A DNA stretch of 64,000 bases from Palsa-504 sp963789225 (GTDB taxonomy: Bacteria; Actinomycetota; Actinomycetes; Streptosporangiales; Streptosporangiaceae). The translations under genes were made by a program, and so were the position numbers. The notes beneath the pieces are model-generated. The model made no database searches, was not told where the DNA came from, and worked only from the letters and a program-made list of their open reading frames with translations. Location: assembly GCA_963789225.1 (NCBI GenBank), contig CAWBKD010000006.1, forward strand, positions 168,857-232,856, in the 5' to 3' direction. Positions within the stretch are counted from its first letter, which is position 1; each line of letters starts with the position of its first letter. Shown here piece after piece: positions 1 through 7,580 of this stretch.

Positions 1-272
1 TGCACCGTCCGGCCGCCCGCGGTGGCCCACCGGACGTGGGCGACGAACGCCGAGGACTCGGCCTCCCGCGCCTCGTGGCTGAACTCCGCATCGCCGAACG
101 CCGGTTCAGGCTGCTTGTCCACCACGGGCGTCCCGTCGGCGTCGAAGAAGCCGATCCCGCTGCCGTCCACGTTGCGTTGGCTCTGCACCTCCAGCGAATC
201 TGGAGCGTCCAGCAGCCAGAACGTTGCCCGCACGCGGGCCTGCCCCGCCGTCAGCCCGAACAACCGGCACAT
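1..272 (-). CDS. class II glutamine amidotransferase, N-terminal part (runs off left edge)
   Basis: The reading frame starts at an ATG at 272 (minus strand) and is open to the window edge, giving about 90 residues. It begins MCRLFG, the start of class II (Ntn-type) glutamine amidotransferases of the EgtC/YafJ group, in which Cys2 becomes the N-terminal nucleophile after Met removal. Further on, the motif HVRWATAG matches the conserved Arg-containing loop that holds glutamine. Such enzymes release ammonia from glutamine, but the substrate of this one cannot be told from the fragment. The competing plus-strand frames here are Arg/Pro-rich shadows. Family assignment is fairly sure; function beyond that is open. 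Confidence 0.8.
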   Translation of the reverse strand, partial: MCRLFGLTAGQARVRATFWLLDAPDSLEVQSQRNVDGSGIGFFDADGTPVVDKQPEPAFGDAEFSHEAREAESSAFVAHVRWATAGGRTV

Positions 273-393
273 ACCGCACCCGCCCTCCGCCTGCCCTCCA
301 GATGAACCTAACGCGTGACATGACCGCCGGCTAAGCGGGTAGGTCCAGTACCAGCCGATCACGGTGGGGAGCTCAAGCGGGGAGGCAGCGAGC

Positions 394-615
394 ATGATCG
401 ATCTGCAGGCCAACGGCGGCAGCCCGGTCCTGGACGAAGCGGCGCGCGAACTTCAGGCCGCCCAGCACGATGCTCGGGTGGCGTTTGACTGCATCGCCCT
501 CGGTGAATTCGACCGGGCCCACACGCACGCGCTGACCGCCCGGGTGGCGGTCGATGCGGCGGTCACCGCCCTGGCGGCCGCGCTCGCCGAGGCCGGCCAG
601 GCCGCCAGCCGCTAA
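394..615 (+). CDS. small helical hypothetical protein (73 aa)
   Basis: I do not recognise this protein. It is Ala-rich (about a third of residues) and predicted helical, with no membrane segment or signal peptide. The ATG at 394 was chosen because a good ribosome site (GGGGAGG, 381-387) lies ahead of it; an in-frame GTG at 364 lacks one. It sits between the divergent amidotransferase and the two-component operon, with its stop codon overlapping a 12-bp palindrome at 615. Its sequence pattern (repeated A-x-x-A with Asp/His) resembles small actinobacterial helical-bundle proteins, but that is only a resemblance. Confidence 0.5.
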   Translation: MIDLQANGGSPVLDEAARELQAAQHDARVAFDCIALGEFDRAHTHALTARVAVDAAVTALAAALAEAGQAASR

Positions 616-657
616 CCCGATCGGGTAGACCTAGGTACACCTGTCTTCGGTGCCTAG
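615..657. promoter_or_regulatory. palindrome and inverted repeat ahead of the two-component operon
   Basis: A perfect 12-bp palindrome (ACCCGATCGGGT, 615-626) is followed by an interrupted inverted repeat. Its arms are CTAGG-ta-CACC (631-641) and GGTG-CCTAG (649-657), separated by 7 nt. The pair lies about 70 nt before the histidine kinase start. NarL-type regulators commonly bind such dyads in their own promoters, so an autoregulatory operator is a reasonable inference; binding is not shown by sequence. Confidence 0.4.
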
Positions 658-725
658 CCTCCCTTCCGGCCTGGGTGGTGACCCGGCAGACTGGATGAAG
701 GCGACACCTGGGCAGGAGGCGAGCG

Positions 726-2153
726 ATGATCGGGGGACAGGGTCCGGACCGCCCGGGTACCGCGGGCCGCCGCCATGCCCCGGCTAGCCCCCGGCCGCAG
801 CCGACCCAGCCGCAGCCGACCCAGCAGGCCCCGTCGCCACCGCAGACCCGGCAGGCATCCTCACCGCTGACGGAGATGTGGGACTGGGTCCGCGGGCGCC
901 TGGTCGTGGCCGGGCGCGGGCTCCTGCTGCTCGGGCTCGCGCTGACCGGGCTGGCCGTCTTGCTGGCCGTGCTGGGCGTCCTTGGCCTCGTCGTGCTGCT
1001 GGCGGCCCAGGCCACCAAGCCGACCCAGCACCAGGGACGGGACGTCGTCGCGGCCATGGCCGTCTTGGTGTTCTGGCTCCTGATGTCGCCGGTCTTCCTC
1101 CTGTGCTTCCGCCCGGTGGCCAGGCTGTCCAGGAGGCTGGCGGGCCGGTGGTGCGGGGTGCCCATCGCCGCGCCGTACCTGCCGCGGCCGTGGGCGGGCG
1201 GCGGGAAGGCGGGCCTGCGCCGCCGGCTGACCTGGCTGCTGACCGACCAGGCGACCTGGCGGGACCTGCTCTGGGTCACCGTGAACGGCCTCGTGGGCTG
1301 GATCCTGCCCGTCGTGCCCGCCGGAGTGCTCGTCCTCGGGGTGACCGGCGTCATCGCGCCGTACGCCGCGGGGGACATCCGCCTGCTGGCCGTCGTGGTC
1401 GCCGTGGGCGGGACGTGGGCGTCCCCGTGGCTGATGCGCGGCTACGGTCTCCTCGCCTCCTCGATGCTCGCGCCGACCCAGCACGCGGAACTGACGCTCC
1501 GCGTCCACGAGCTGACCCAGACCCGCTCGGAGGTCCTGGACACCGGGGCGGCCGAGATCCGCAGGATCGAGCGCGACCTGCACGACGGCGCGCAGGCCCG
1601 GCTGGTGGCCATGGGCATGACCCTGGACGCCGCCGGGCAGATCATCGACACCAACCCCGAGGCGGCCCGGGCGCTGCTCTACGAGGCCCGCGACGCCTCG
1701 ATCAAGGCGCTGGCCGAGCTGCGCAACCTGGTCCGCGGCATCCACCCGCCGATCCTGGCCGACCGTGGCCTGGCCGACGCGATCAGGGCGCTGGCCATGG
1801 ATAGCCCGATGCGGATCCACCTGGCCAGCGACCTGCGCGGCCGTGCGTCCGCGCCGATCGAATCCGCCGCCTACTTCGCGGTCAGCGAGATGCTGGCCAA
1901 CGTGTCCAAGCACGCCGAAGCGCGCGAAACCTGGATCGACCTCAGGTATACGGAGGGGATGCTGCGGATCGGGGTCACCGACAACGGGCACGGCGGGGCC
2001 GACCCGGCTCGCGGCAGCGGGCTGCGCGGGATCGAGCGTCGGCTGGCCGCGTTCGACGGAGTTCTCGCGGTCAGCAGCCCGCCGGGCGGTCCCACCTCGG
2101 TAACCATGGAGATCCCGTGCGAGTTGTCATTGCCGAAGACCTCTTTCTCCTGA
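726..2153 (+). CDS. sensor histidine kinase, HisKA_3 (NarL/DesK/LiaS type)
   Basis: This 475-residue membrane kinase should autophosphorylate and pass phosphate to the regulator encoded immediately downstream. A Pro/Gln-rich N-terminal tail (1-50) is followed by about four membrane segments (roughly 60-90, 108-130, 182-205, 210-230) forming a sensor region. The dimerisation/phosphoacceptor motif RRIERDLHDGAQARL places the active His at about residue 286. The HATPase domain shows an N box (SEMLANVSKHAEA) and a G box (DNGHGGAD...GSGLRGIERRL). The response regulator gene starts inside its last 37 nt, so the two are translationally coupled. The ATG start follows an AGGAGGCGAGCG site. The signal sensed is unknown. 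Confidence 0.9.
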   Translation: MIGGQGPDRPGTAGRRHAPASPRPQPTQPQPTQQAPSPPQTRQASSPLTEMWDWVRGRLVVAGRGLLLLGLALTGLAVLLAVLGVLGLVVLLAAQATKPTQHQGRDVVAAMAVLVFWLLMSPVFLLCFRPVARLSRRLAGRWCGVPIAAPYLPRPWAGGGKAGLRRRLTWLLTDQATWRDLLWVTVNGLVGWILPVVPAGVLVLGVTGVIAPYAAGDIRLLAVVVAVGGTWASPWLMRGYGLLASSMLAPTQHAELTLRVHELTQTRSEVLDTGAAEIRRIERDLHDGAQARLVAMGMTLDAAGQIIDTNPEAARALLYEARDASIKALAELRNLVRGIHPPILADRGLADAIRALAMDSPMRIHLASDLRGRASAPIESAAYFAVSEMLANVSKHAEARETWIDLRYTEGMLRIGVTDNGHGGADPARGSGLRGIERRLAAFDGVLAVSSPPGGPTSVTMEIPCELSLPKTSFS

Positions 2154-2761
2154 GAGACGGCCTGACCCGGATGCTCCAGGCGCACGGCCTGGAGATCTCC
2201 GCCGCGGTCGACAACGGGGCCGACCTGCTGGCCGCGGTGACCGCGGACCGGCCGGACGTGGCCATCGTGGACGTCAGGCTGCCGCCGACCTTCACCGACG
2301 AGGGGATCAGGGCCGCGCTGGCCGCGCGGCGTGAGGTTCCGGGCCTGCCGGTCCTGGTCCTGTCCCAGTACGTCGAGCAGCTCTACGCCCGCGAGCTGAT
2401 GGCCAGCGGCAGCGGCGGGATCGGCTACCTGCTCAAGGACCGGGTGTTCGACAGCGCCCAGTTCGTCGACGCCGTCCGCCGGGTCGCCGCGGGCGGCACC
2501 GCCATGGACCCGGAGGTGATCGCCCGCTTGCTCGCCCGTAACACCGGCGACGGCAGCCTGGCCACGCTCAGCCCGCGCGAACGCGAGGTCCTCGCGCTGA
2601 TGGCCGAGGGCCGGTCCAACGCCGCCATCGCCCAGCGGATGGTGATCACCGAACGCGCGGTGGCCAAGCACACCGCGTCCATCTTCATGAAGCTTGACCT
2701 GCAGCCCTCCGACGACGACAACCGGCGGGTCCTCGCCGTCCTCGCCTACCTAGGCGGTTGA
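2117..2761 (+). CDS. response regulator, NarL/LuxR family
   Basis: This 214-residue protein is the cognate regulator of the upstream kinase. The receiver domain (1-120) has the acidic pair E7-D8, the phosphoacceptor D52 in VDVRLP, and a lysine in YLLKD. The C-terminal LuxR-type helix-turn-helix (about 148-210) shows LSPREREVLALMAEGRSN and the recognition helix around TERAVAKHTASIFMKL. The start is a GTG at 2117, inside the kinase gene, in a different frame. It ends 11 nt inside the 3' end of the convergent MocR gene (2750). The arrangement resembles LiaSR/VraSR-like cell-envelope stress pairs, but the regulon cannot be inferred. Confidence 0.9.
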   Translation: MRVVIAEDLFLLRDGLTRMLQAHGLEISAAVDNGADLLAAVTADRPDVAIVDVRLPPTFTDEGIRAALAARREVPGLPVLVLSQYVEQLYARELMASGSGGIGYLLKDRVFDSAQFVDAVRRVAAGGTAMDPEVIARLLARNTGDGSLATLSPREREVLALMAEGRSNAAIAQRMVITERAVAKHTASIFMKLDLQPSDDDNRRVLAVLAYLGG

Positions 2762-4180
2762 GCCCCGGGTGGCGCGGCCGATACGCCGCGCGGCCTCGCG
2801 CAGCTGATCGGGGGTGTGCGCCGCGTACCCAAGCACGAGCCCGGGAGGTCCGGCCAGCTGACGGTGCCACGACAGCGGGTGAACGAGGACCCCGGCGCGC
2901 AGCAGGCGTTCGGCGAGGTCCGTGTCCCGGATATCCCCGGCCAGGTCCGGGAACGTGATGAGCAGGTGCAGACCCGCGGCCACGCCCTGGACGCGCGCCC
3001 CGGGCAGGTGCTCGCGCAGGGCGCCGAGCAGGGCGTCGCGCCTGGTCCGCTGGCGCTTGCGGACCTGGCGGATGTGCTGCTCGAGCTCGCCGCTGGCGAT
3101 GAGCCGGGCCAGGACCAACTGGGGTAGCGCAGGGCTGCCCAGGTCGGCGGCGTGCTTGGCGTCCACCAGGCCCGCGTGCAGCCGGGCGGGCGGGATCAGC
3201 CAGCCCAGGCGCAGGCCCGGGGCCAGCGTCTTGGAGGTACTGCCCGCGTAGGCGACGTGCTCCGGGGCGCGGGCCTTCAACGCGGGGACCGGCGCGCGGT
3301 CGTACCGGTACTCGGCGTCGTAGTCGTCCTCGATGATCAGGGCATCCACCGCGGCCGCCCAGTCCAGCAGTTCGCGGCGGCGCTCCGGGGCCAGCACGAC
3401 GCCGGTGGGAAACTGGTGGGCGGGGGTGATGAGCGCCGCGCGCACGTCGGTGGCGGCCAGGTCGGCGGTGTTCAGCCCGTGTTCGTCGACCGGGACGGGG
3501 CGCGGGCGCAGGCCCCAGTAGGCGAGCTCGTCGTGGGCTCCGCGCGAGCCGGGGTCTTCGACGGCGATCCCGGTTCTGCCCCTGGCGTTGAGCCACTGGG
3601 CCACCAGGGCCAGGGCCTGCGCGACCCCGGTGACCACGATGATGTCGTCCGGGGCGGCGTGCAGGCCGCGGGTGCGCGCGAGCCAGCCCGCGAGCTCCCG
3701 CCGCAGGACTTCGCTGCCGCGCGGGTCGCCGTAGCCCAGGTCGGCCGCGCTGGCTTGCTCGAGGACCCACCGCTCGGCGCGCAGCCAGGTGGCGCGCGGG
3801 AACCCGGACAGATCGGGCACGCCGGGGGACAGGTCAAGCTCGGCGTGTGTCCGCCAGCGCTGCGGGAGCACCGAGGCCGGCGCTGGCTCCGGCGGTGGCC
3901 GTCCTACCGTTCGCGGCGGCAGCCCCGAGACCCTGGTTCCGGCTCCCGGCCGGGCGCTGACCAGGCCCTCGTCCGCGAGCCGCTGGTAGGCCTCGACGAT
4001 CAGGCCTCGTGAGACGCCCAGCTCGCCGGCGAGCAGCCGGGTCGCGGGCAAGGCCGTACCCGCGCCCAGGCGCCCGTCCATGATGGCGGCCCTGATCGCG
4101 CTCACCAGCCAGGCCGTCAGCCCCCTGGCCGGCGCCGATCCCAGGCTCAGCTGCAGGAAGTCCGTCCCGGCCTCCGTCAT
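2750..4180 (-). CDS. MocR-type regulator (GntR winged helix fused to a PLP aminotransferase fold)
   Basis: The 476-residue protein has an N-terminal GntR helix-turn-helix (about 12-80: LPATRLLAGELGVSRGLIVEAYQRL) and a fold-type I aminotransferase domain. That domain includes the PLP motif DDYDAEYRYDR and Schiff-base lysine K317 in STSKTLAPGLRLGW. MocR proteins sense PLP or amines and control the gene beside them. Here that gene is the divergent DMT exporter 66 nt away, with the B3/4-domain gene behind it. The open frame continues far upstream, but the ATG at 4180 is right for family length and sits 6 nt after a TATAGT -10 element, so the transcript is probably leaderless. Confidence 0.9.
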   Translation of the reverse strand: MTEAGTDFLQLSLGSAPARGLTAWLVSAIRAAIMDGRLGAGTALPATRLLAGELGVSRGLIVEAYQRLADEGLVSARPGAGTRVSGLPPRTVGRPPPEPAPASVLPQRWRTHAELDLSPGVPDLSGFPRATWLRAERWVLEQASAADLGYGDPRGSEVLRRELAGWLARTRGLHAAPDDIIVVTGVAQALALVAQWLNARGRTGIAVEDPGSRGAHDELAYWGLRPRPVPVDEHGLNTADLAATDVRAALITPAHQFPTGVVLAPERRRELLDWAAAVDALIIEDDYDAEYRYDRAPVPALKARAPEHVAYAGSTSKTLAPGLRLGWLIPPARLHAGLVDAKHAADLGSPALPQLVLARLIASGELEQHIRQVRKRQRTRRDALLGALREHLPGARVQGVAAGLHLLITFPDLAGDIRDTDLAERLLRAGVLVHPLSWHRQLAGPPGLVLGYAAHTPDQLREAARRIGRATRGSTA

Positions 4181-4246
4181 TGGTCCACTATAAATCCGCT
4201 TAATTGGTTCTGTTAGCTGGACCATAGAACCCATACCGTGGACGTC
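4181..4246. promoter_or_regulatory. divergent MocR/exporter promoter with MocR-like boxes
   Basis: The 66-nt gap carries TGGTCCA (4181-4187) and TGGACCA (4218-4224), an inverted repeat. Both resemble the GTGGWC-type boxes bound by MocR/PdxR regulators (family knowledge). A minus-strand -10 TATAGT (4187-4192) lies 6 nt from the MocR ATG. A plus-strand TACCGT (4234-4239) lies 7 nt from the exporter ATG. The boxes overlap both start regions, consistent with one regulator controlling both genes. Confidence 0.5.
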
Positions 4247-5212
4247 ATGTCCGCTCTTCGCGCTCCCGAGGTCAACGCTCCCGCCAAGGTCCAGGGCACG
4301 CCTGGAGGCAGCCAGCACCTCCTGGTCGGCGCCGCGGCTGGGGCCGGCGCCATGATCTGCGTGGGCGGCAGCGTGGCGGTCTCGGGGGTGCTGGCGGGGG
4401 CACCGGTGTTCACCGCCGAGGCCCTCAGGTACGCCATGGCCTGCCTGATCCTCCTGGCCCTGGCCCGCCTGACCGGCCGGCGGGTGGTCAGGCCCCGCGG
4501 TATGGAATGGCTGTGGCTGGCCGGCATCGCGGTCACAGGCCTCGTGGTGTTCAACCTCGCGCTGGTGGCGGGGTCCCGCCACGCCGAACCCGCCGTCCTC
4601 GGCGTGGCCGTGGCGTGCGTCCCCGCGCTGCTGGCCGTGATCGGGCCGCAGCTCGAAGGGACGAGGCCGCGCGCGGGCCTGGTCGCCGCCGCGCTGGTGG
4701 TGACCTGCGGCGCCGCCCTGGTCCAGGGGGTGGGGCGCACCGACGCCATCGGCGTGGCCTGGGCGTTCGTGGTCCTCGCCTGCGAGGCCGCGTTCACCCT
4801 GCTGGCCATCCCGGTCCTTGGCCGGCACGGCCCGTGGGGGGTGTCGGTGCACACCACCTGGCTCGCGGCGGTGATCTTCGCCGGGATCGGCGTGGTCCAC
4901 GAGGGCCCGGCCGCCGCCGCCCGCCTCGGGCACCAGGACTGGCTCGCCGTCGCCTACCTTGGTGTCGCGGTCACCGCGGTGGCGTTCGTCCTGTGGTACT
5001 CCAGTGTCGGGCGGCTGGGGGCTGGCCGGGCCGGCCTGCTCGCGGGCATCGCGCCGGTGGCGGCGGCCGCGACCGGCGTCCTGCTCGGCGGGCCCGCTCC
5101 CCGGCCGCTGGTCTGGGCCGGAATGGCCGTGGTCGCCGTGGGCCTGGCCCTGGGCCTGCGGGCCGACCGCCTGCCCAAACTAAAAGCCCTTCAGACGGAA
5201 CGAGGCGTGTGA
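4247..5212 (+). CDS. EamA/DMT-superfamily transporter
   Basis: The protein (about 321 residues) has ten hydrophobic segments arranged as two EamA repeats, typical of drug/metabolite exporters and amino-acid or vitamin permeases of this family. The first half runs from MICVGGSVAVSGVLAGAPVF; the second from IGVAWAFVVLACEAAFTLL. The ATG at 4247 was chosen because a TANNNT -10 (TACCGT) ends 7 nt before it; a GTG at 4238 is also in frame. Its position opposite the MocR gene suggests MocR control and transport of a PLP-related or amino compound, which is inference. Confidence 0.85.
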   Translation: MSALRAPEVNAPAKVQGTPGGSQHLLVGAAAGAGAMICVGGSVAVSGVLAGAPVFTAEALRYAMACLILLALARLTGRRVVRPRGMEWLWLAGIAVTGLVVFNLALVAGSRHAEPAVLGVAVACVPALLAVIGPQLEGTRPRAGLVAAALVVTCGAALVQGVGRTDAIGVAWAFVVLACEAAFTLLAIPVLGRHGPWGVSVHTTWLAAVIFAGIGVVHEGPAAAARLGHQDWLAVAYLGVAVTAVAFVLWYSSVGRLGAGRAGLLAGIAPVAAAATGVLLGGPAPRPLVWAGMAVVAVGLALGLRADRLPKLKALQTERGV

Positions 5213-5215
5213 TAC

Positions 5216-5650
5216 GTGCACTTTCAGCATTCGGGTGACCTCTGGCGAGACTTCCCGCGGCTGTTGCCCGGCGTCGTGTACGTGGCGGGCATCACCGCCG
5301 ACCCGATCGAGGTGCGGTACGCCACGGGCGACGAGGACTACCTCACCTTCGCCGGGGACATCGAGCACCCGGCCCCCGGCGAGGTGATCTTCGCGGACCA
5401 GGCCGGGCAGGCACACGCCCGCCGCTGGACGAACCGGCAGAGCGGCCGGTCCGCGGTCCGGGACTCCACCACGACCGCTCTGATCGTAGCCGAAGCGCTC
5501 CACGACCAGGCGCCGCACGACATCCCCCACCTGACCGCGGCCCTGGTCACCGAGCTACAGTCCCTCTGGCAAGTCACGCCCGCCACCCAGGTCCTGACCG
5601 CCGCCTCGCCCCGCTTTACCCTGCCCGCCGGCCCCGCTCCGAGTCCATAA
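5216..5650 (+). CDS. B3/4-domain protein with a large internal deletion
   Basis: The 144-residue product starts 3 nt after the exporter stop, so it is probably cotranscribed. Residues 1-29 (HFQHSGDLWRDFPRLLPGV) match the N-terminus of B3/4 tRNA-editing-like proteins. From about residue 31 (EVRYATGDEDYLTF, HARRWTNRQSGRSAVR, ALIVAEALHD) it matches their C-terminal half. From memory, intact relatives are about 225-240 residues, so some 80-90 central residues are missing at an in-frame junction near the codons for ITADP. The full domain recognises misacylated or free amino acids; this shortened form may be inactive. GTG start. Confidence 0.65.
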   Translation: MHFQHSGDLWRDFPRLLPGVVYVAGITADPIEVRYATGDEDYLTFAGDIEHPAPGEVIFADQAGQAHARRWTNRQSGRSAVRDSTTTALIVAEALHDQAPHDIPHLTAALVTELQSLWQVTPATQVLTAASPRFTLPAGPAPSP

Positions 5651-5906
5651 GAGTGGCACCCTACCTGCAAGAGCCATCTTGGATGAATCCCCCATCCGTC
5701 CGGCTGGTCTAGCGCGTCGGCTTGTGATCGAGGCTACCTACGCACTCTGAGATCCTGCCCAGCAGTACCGGCCACCCTAGTGCCACGCGGGCAGCATCCG
5801 CTCTCCGGCCGCCGCGGCAAAGTGTCACAGCTGACGCCTACGGTTGGCTCCATGCCACCGCTGCCTCGCGTCACCGGCCGTGGAATTCGATCTAGAGGCG
5901 AGTACG

Positions 5907-6560
5907 ATGATCCAAATCGAAATTCCTTCCGGCATCTCTGATCTATCCAGTGTGGTCGTCTCGATTGATTCCACGGGTTCGATCGCCCAGCTCACGAAGA
6001 CCCTCAAGTTCAGGGGATTGATCACCCTGGATCGGTACGATCGCCCGATCGGTGGCCAACTAACAGGCGTCACGGCCAGAGACGACGATCCCGGGCTAGC
6101 GCAATGGCCCACTCTCTCCCACTCCCACCCGACCGTGACTAACGCCGTGCTGGCAGACCTGCTCAAGACCTTGGCCAGCACCAACCTCGCGGCGCTCCAG
6201 CCGAACGTGGGCCAAGACCTGCTCAGGAACTGGTCCACGAACCTCGCGGCGCTCCAGCCGAACCTGGGCCAAGACCTGCTCAGGAACTGGTCCACCAATC
6301 TCGCGGCGCTCCAGGCGAACCTGGCGCAAGACCTGCTCAGGAACTGGTCCACCAATCTCGCGGCGCTCCAGGCGAACCGGGCGCAAGACCTGCTCAAGAA
6401 CTGGGCCAATACCAACTTCCCGGGCCTGCAGAAGACGGCGGGCGCGACCTTGACGCCGCCGACTTCCCTAATAGCAGAAGTTGTCGAACCCGAAACCCCA
6501 GACTCGGCCGAGGGGGAAATAGAAGGCGACGACACCGAGGAGCCTGACATCGGGTCCTAA
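5907..6560 (+). CDS. unknown repeat protein with four 19-residue amphipathic repeats
   Basis: I do not recognise this 217-residue protein. After a 90-residue N-terminal part (MIQIEIPSGISDLSSVVV...) it carries four near-identical 19-residue repeats (consensus NLAALQxNxxQDLLRNWST). These read as amphipathic helices with conserved Leu and Trp, with diverged half-copies on each side. It ends in an acidic tail (EGEIEGDDTEEPDIGS). There is no signal peptide or membrane segment. The ATG at 5907 follows GAGGCG. G+C is clearly lower than in the neighbours, suggesting transfer. It lies 128 nt upstream of the restriction-modification pair on the same strand; a functional link is possible but unproven. 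Confidence 0.6.
   Translation: MIQIEIPSGISDLSSVVVSIDSTGSIAQLTKTLKFRGLITLDRYDRPIGGQLTGVTARDDDPGLAQWPTLSHSHPTVTNAVLADLLKTLASTNLAALQPNVGQDLLRNWSTNLAALQPNLGQDLLRNWSTNLAALQANLAQDLLRNWSTNLAALQANRAQDLLKNWANTNFPGLQKTAGATLTPPTSLIAEVVEPETPDSAEGEIEGDDTEEPDIGS
6183..6410 (+). repeat. four tandem 57-bp coding repeats
   Basis: Copies begin at 6183, 6240, 6297 and 6354, exactly 57 bp apart, each opening AAC/AATCTCGCGGCGCTCCAG. The nucleotide sequence is almost identical between copies, not just the protein. That points to recent tandem duplication or ongoing copy-number change. Confidence 0.9.
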
Positions 6561-6675
6561 CCCGCCACATAGCCTGTCCACCTTCTCGCGCACGTCACCG
6601 CCCGTACCCTTAGGGCGTTTGGCTTGATCTGAGGATCTCCAGCGCGTCACGCAGCCTAGGCCGGGCCGGCGTCGT

Positions 6676-6681
6676 TAGTAT
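6676..6681 (+). promoter_or_regulatory. -10 element (TAGTAT) of a leaderless methyltransferase transcript
   Basis: TAGTAT fits the TANNNT actinobacterial -10 consensus and ends 7 nt before the GTG at 6689, placing the transcription start on the start codon. No ribosome site precedes that GTG. No convincing -35 is visible. Confidence 0.45.
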
Positions 6682-6688
6682 CCGATGC

Positions 6689-7579
6689 GTGCCCCGAAAT
6701 GATCTCCCCGGCGGGGGTCCGACGCATCATCTCGTGAAAGAGGGAGATGCCCGCGATCTCTCCCTGATCGGAACTGAATCCGTTCACCTGGTTGTGACGA
6801 GCCCTCCGTACGCGATGCTGAAGGAGTACCCGGATCATCCAGGCCAGCTCGGCAACATCCCCGTCTACGACGAGTTCCTCGACGAGCTTGACCGGGTGTG
6901 GAAGGAATGCATGCGCATCCTCGTCCCCGGCGGGCGGATCTGCTGCGTGGTCGGTGACGTGTGCATCTCGCGACGGGCCGGCGGCCGTCACCATGTGCTA
7001 CCGCTCAGCGCCGACATCCAGGTGCGCGCGCGGAAGATCGGACTGGACAACCTGACACCCATACGCTGGCTGAAGGTCGCCAATATCAAGCTCGAGGCGA
7101 GCAGGTCAAGCCGGTTCCTCGGCAAGCCCAACCTGCCGAACGGGGTGATCAAGAACGACGTTGAGCACATCTTGCTCATGCGCAAGGCCGGGGGTTACCG
7201 TAGCCCCACTCCAGAGCAAGAACGCCTCTCCTACATCCCTACTGAGGAGTACGCGCGGCTGTTCGCCCCGTTCTGGACCGACGTGACGGGCCAGTCCCGC
7301 ACCAACCATCCCGCGCCCTATCCGGTCGAGGTGCCGCGACGGCTCATCCGCATGTTCAGCTTTACCGGTGACACCGTTGTTGACCCGTTCGCCGGAACGG
7401 GTAGCACGGCGCTGGCGGCGATGGAGACTGGACGGCACAGCGTGAGCGTCGAGATCGATCCGCGCTATGTGGACATCATGGAACAGCGCATACGCAAGGC
7501 GGTGATCAGTGCCATGGTCGTGGTAGAGCGCTCCGGTGACACGCCCGCGCCCGCGCCCGGCCTGCCGGTCGCCCTCTGA
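6689..7579 (+). CDS. type II DNA methyltransferase (beta-class, probably N4-cytosine)
   Basis: This 296-residue enzyme should transfer a methyl group from S-adenosylmethionine to an exocyclic amino group in DNA, protecting host sites from the nuclease encoded next door. Catalytic motif IV (TSPPY, residues 37-41) precedes the SAM-binding motif I (DPFAGTGSTALAA, about 232-244). That order defines the beta class, and the serine in TSPPY is typical of N4-cytosine enzymes. The GTG start at 6689 has a -10 element 7 nt upstream and no ribosome site, so it looks leaderless. The nuclease gene starts 1 nt after its stop. Confidence 0.9.
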   Translation: MPRNDLPGGGPTHHLVKEGDARDLSLIGTESVHLVVTSPPYAMLKEYPDHPGQLGNIPVYDEFLDELDRVWKECMRILVPGGRICCVVGDVCISRRAGGRHHVLPLSADIQVRARKIGLDNLTPIRWLKVANIKLEASRSSRFLGKPNLPNGVIKNDVEHILLMRKAGGYRSPTPEQERLSYIPTEEYARLFAPFWTDVTGQSRTNHPAPYPVEVPRRLIRMFSFTGDTVVDPFAGTGSTALAAMETGRHSVSVEIDPRYVDIMEQRIRKAVISAMVVVERSGDTPAPAPGLPVAL

Positions 7580-7580
7580 C

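Noticed and set aside
5702..5738. tRNA-like stretch (D-arm-like GGCTGGTCTAGCGCG and TTGTGAT anticodon-loop-like)
   Set aside because: The anticodon stem does not pair, and no T-arm (GGTTCGA) or acceptor match follows, so neither a tRNA gene nor a clear tRNA 3' end is present.
6183..6410. regular 57-bp repeats as a possible CRISPR array
   Set aside because: Copies are directly adjacent with no spacers, lie in one open reading frame and keep codon periodicity.
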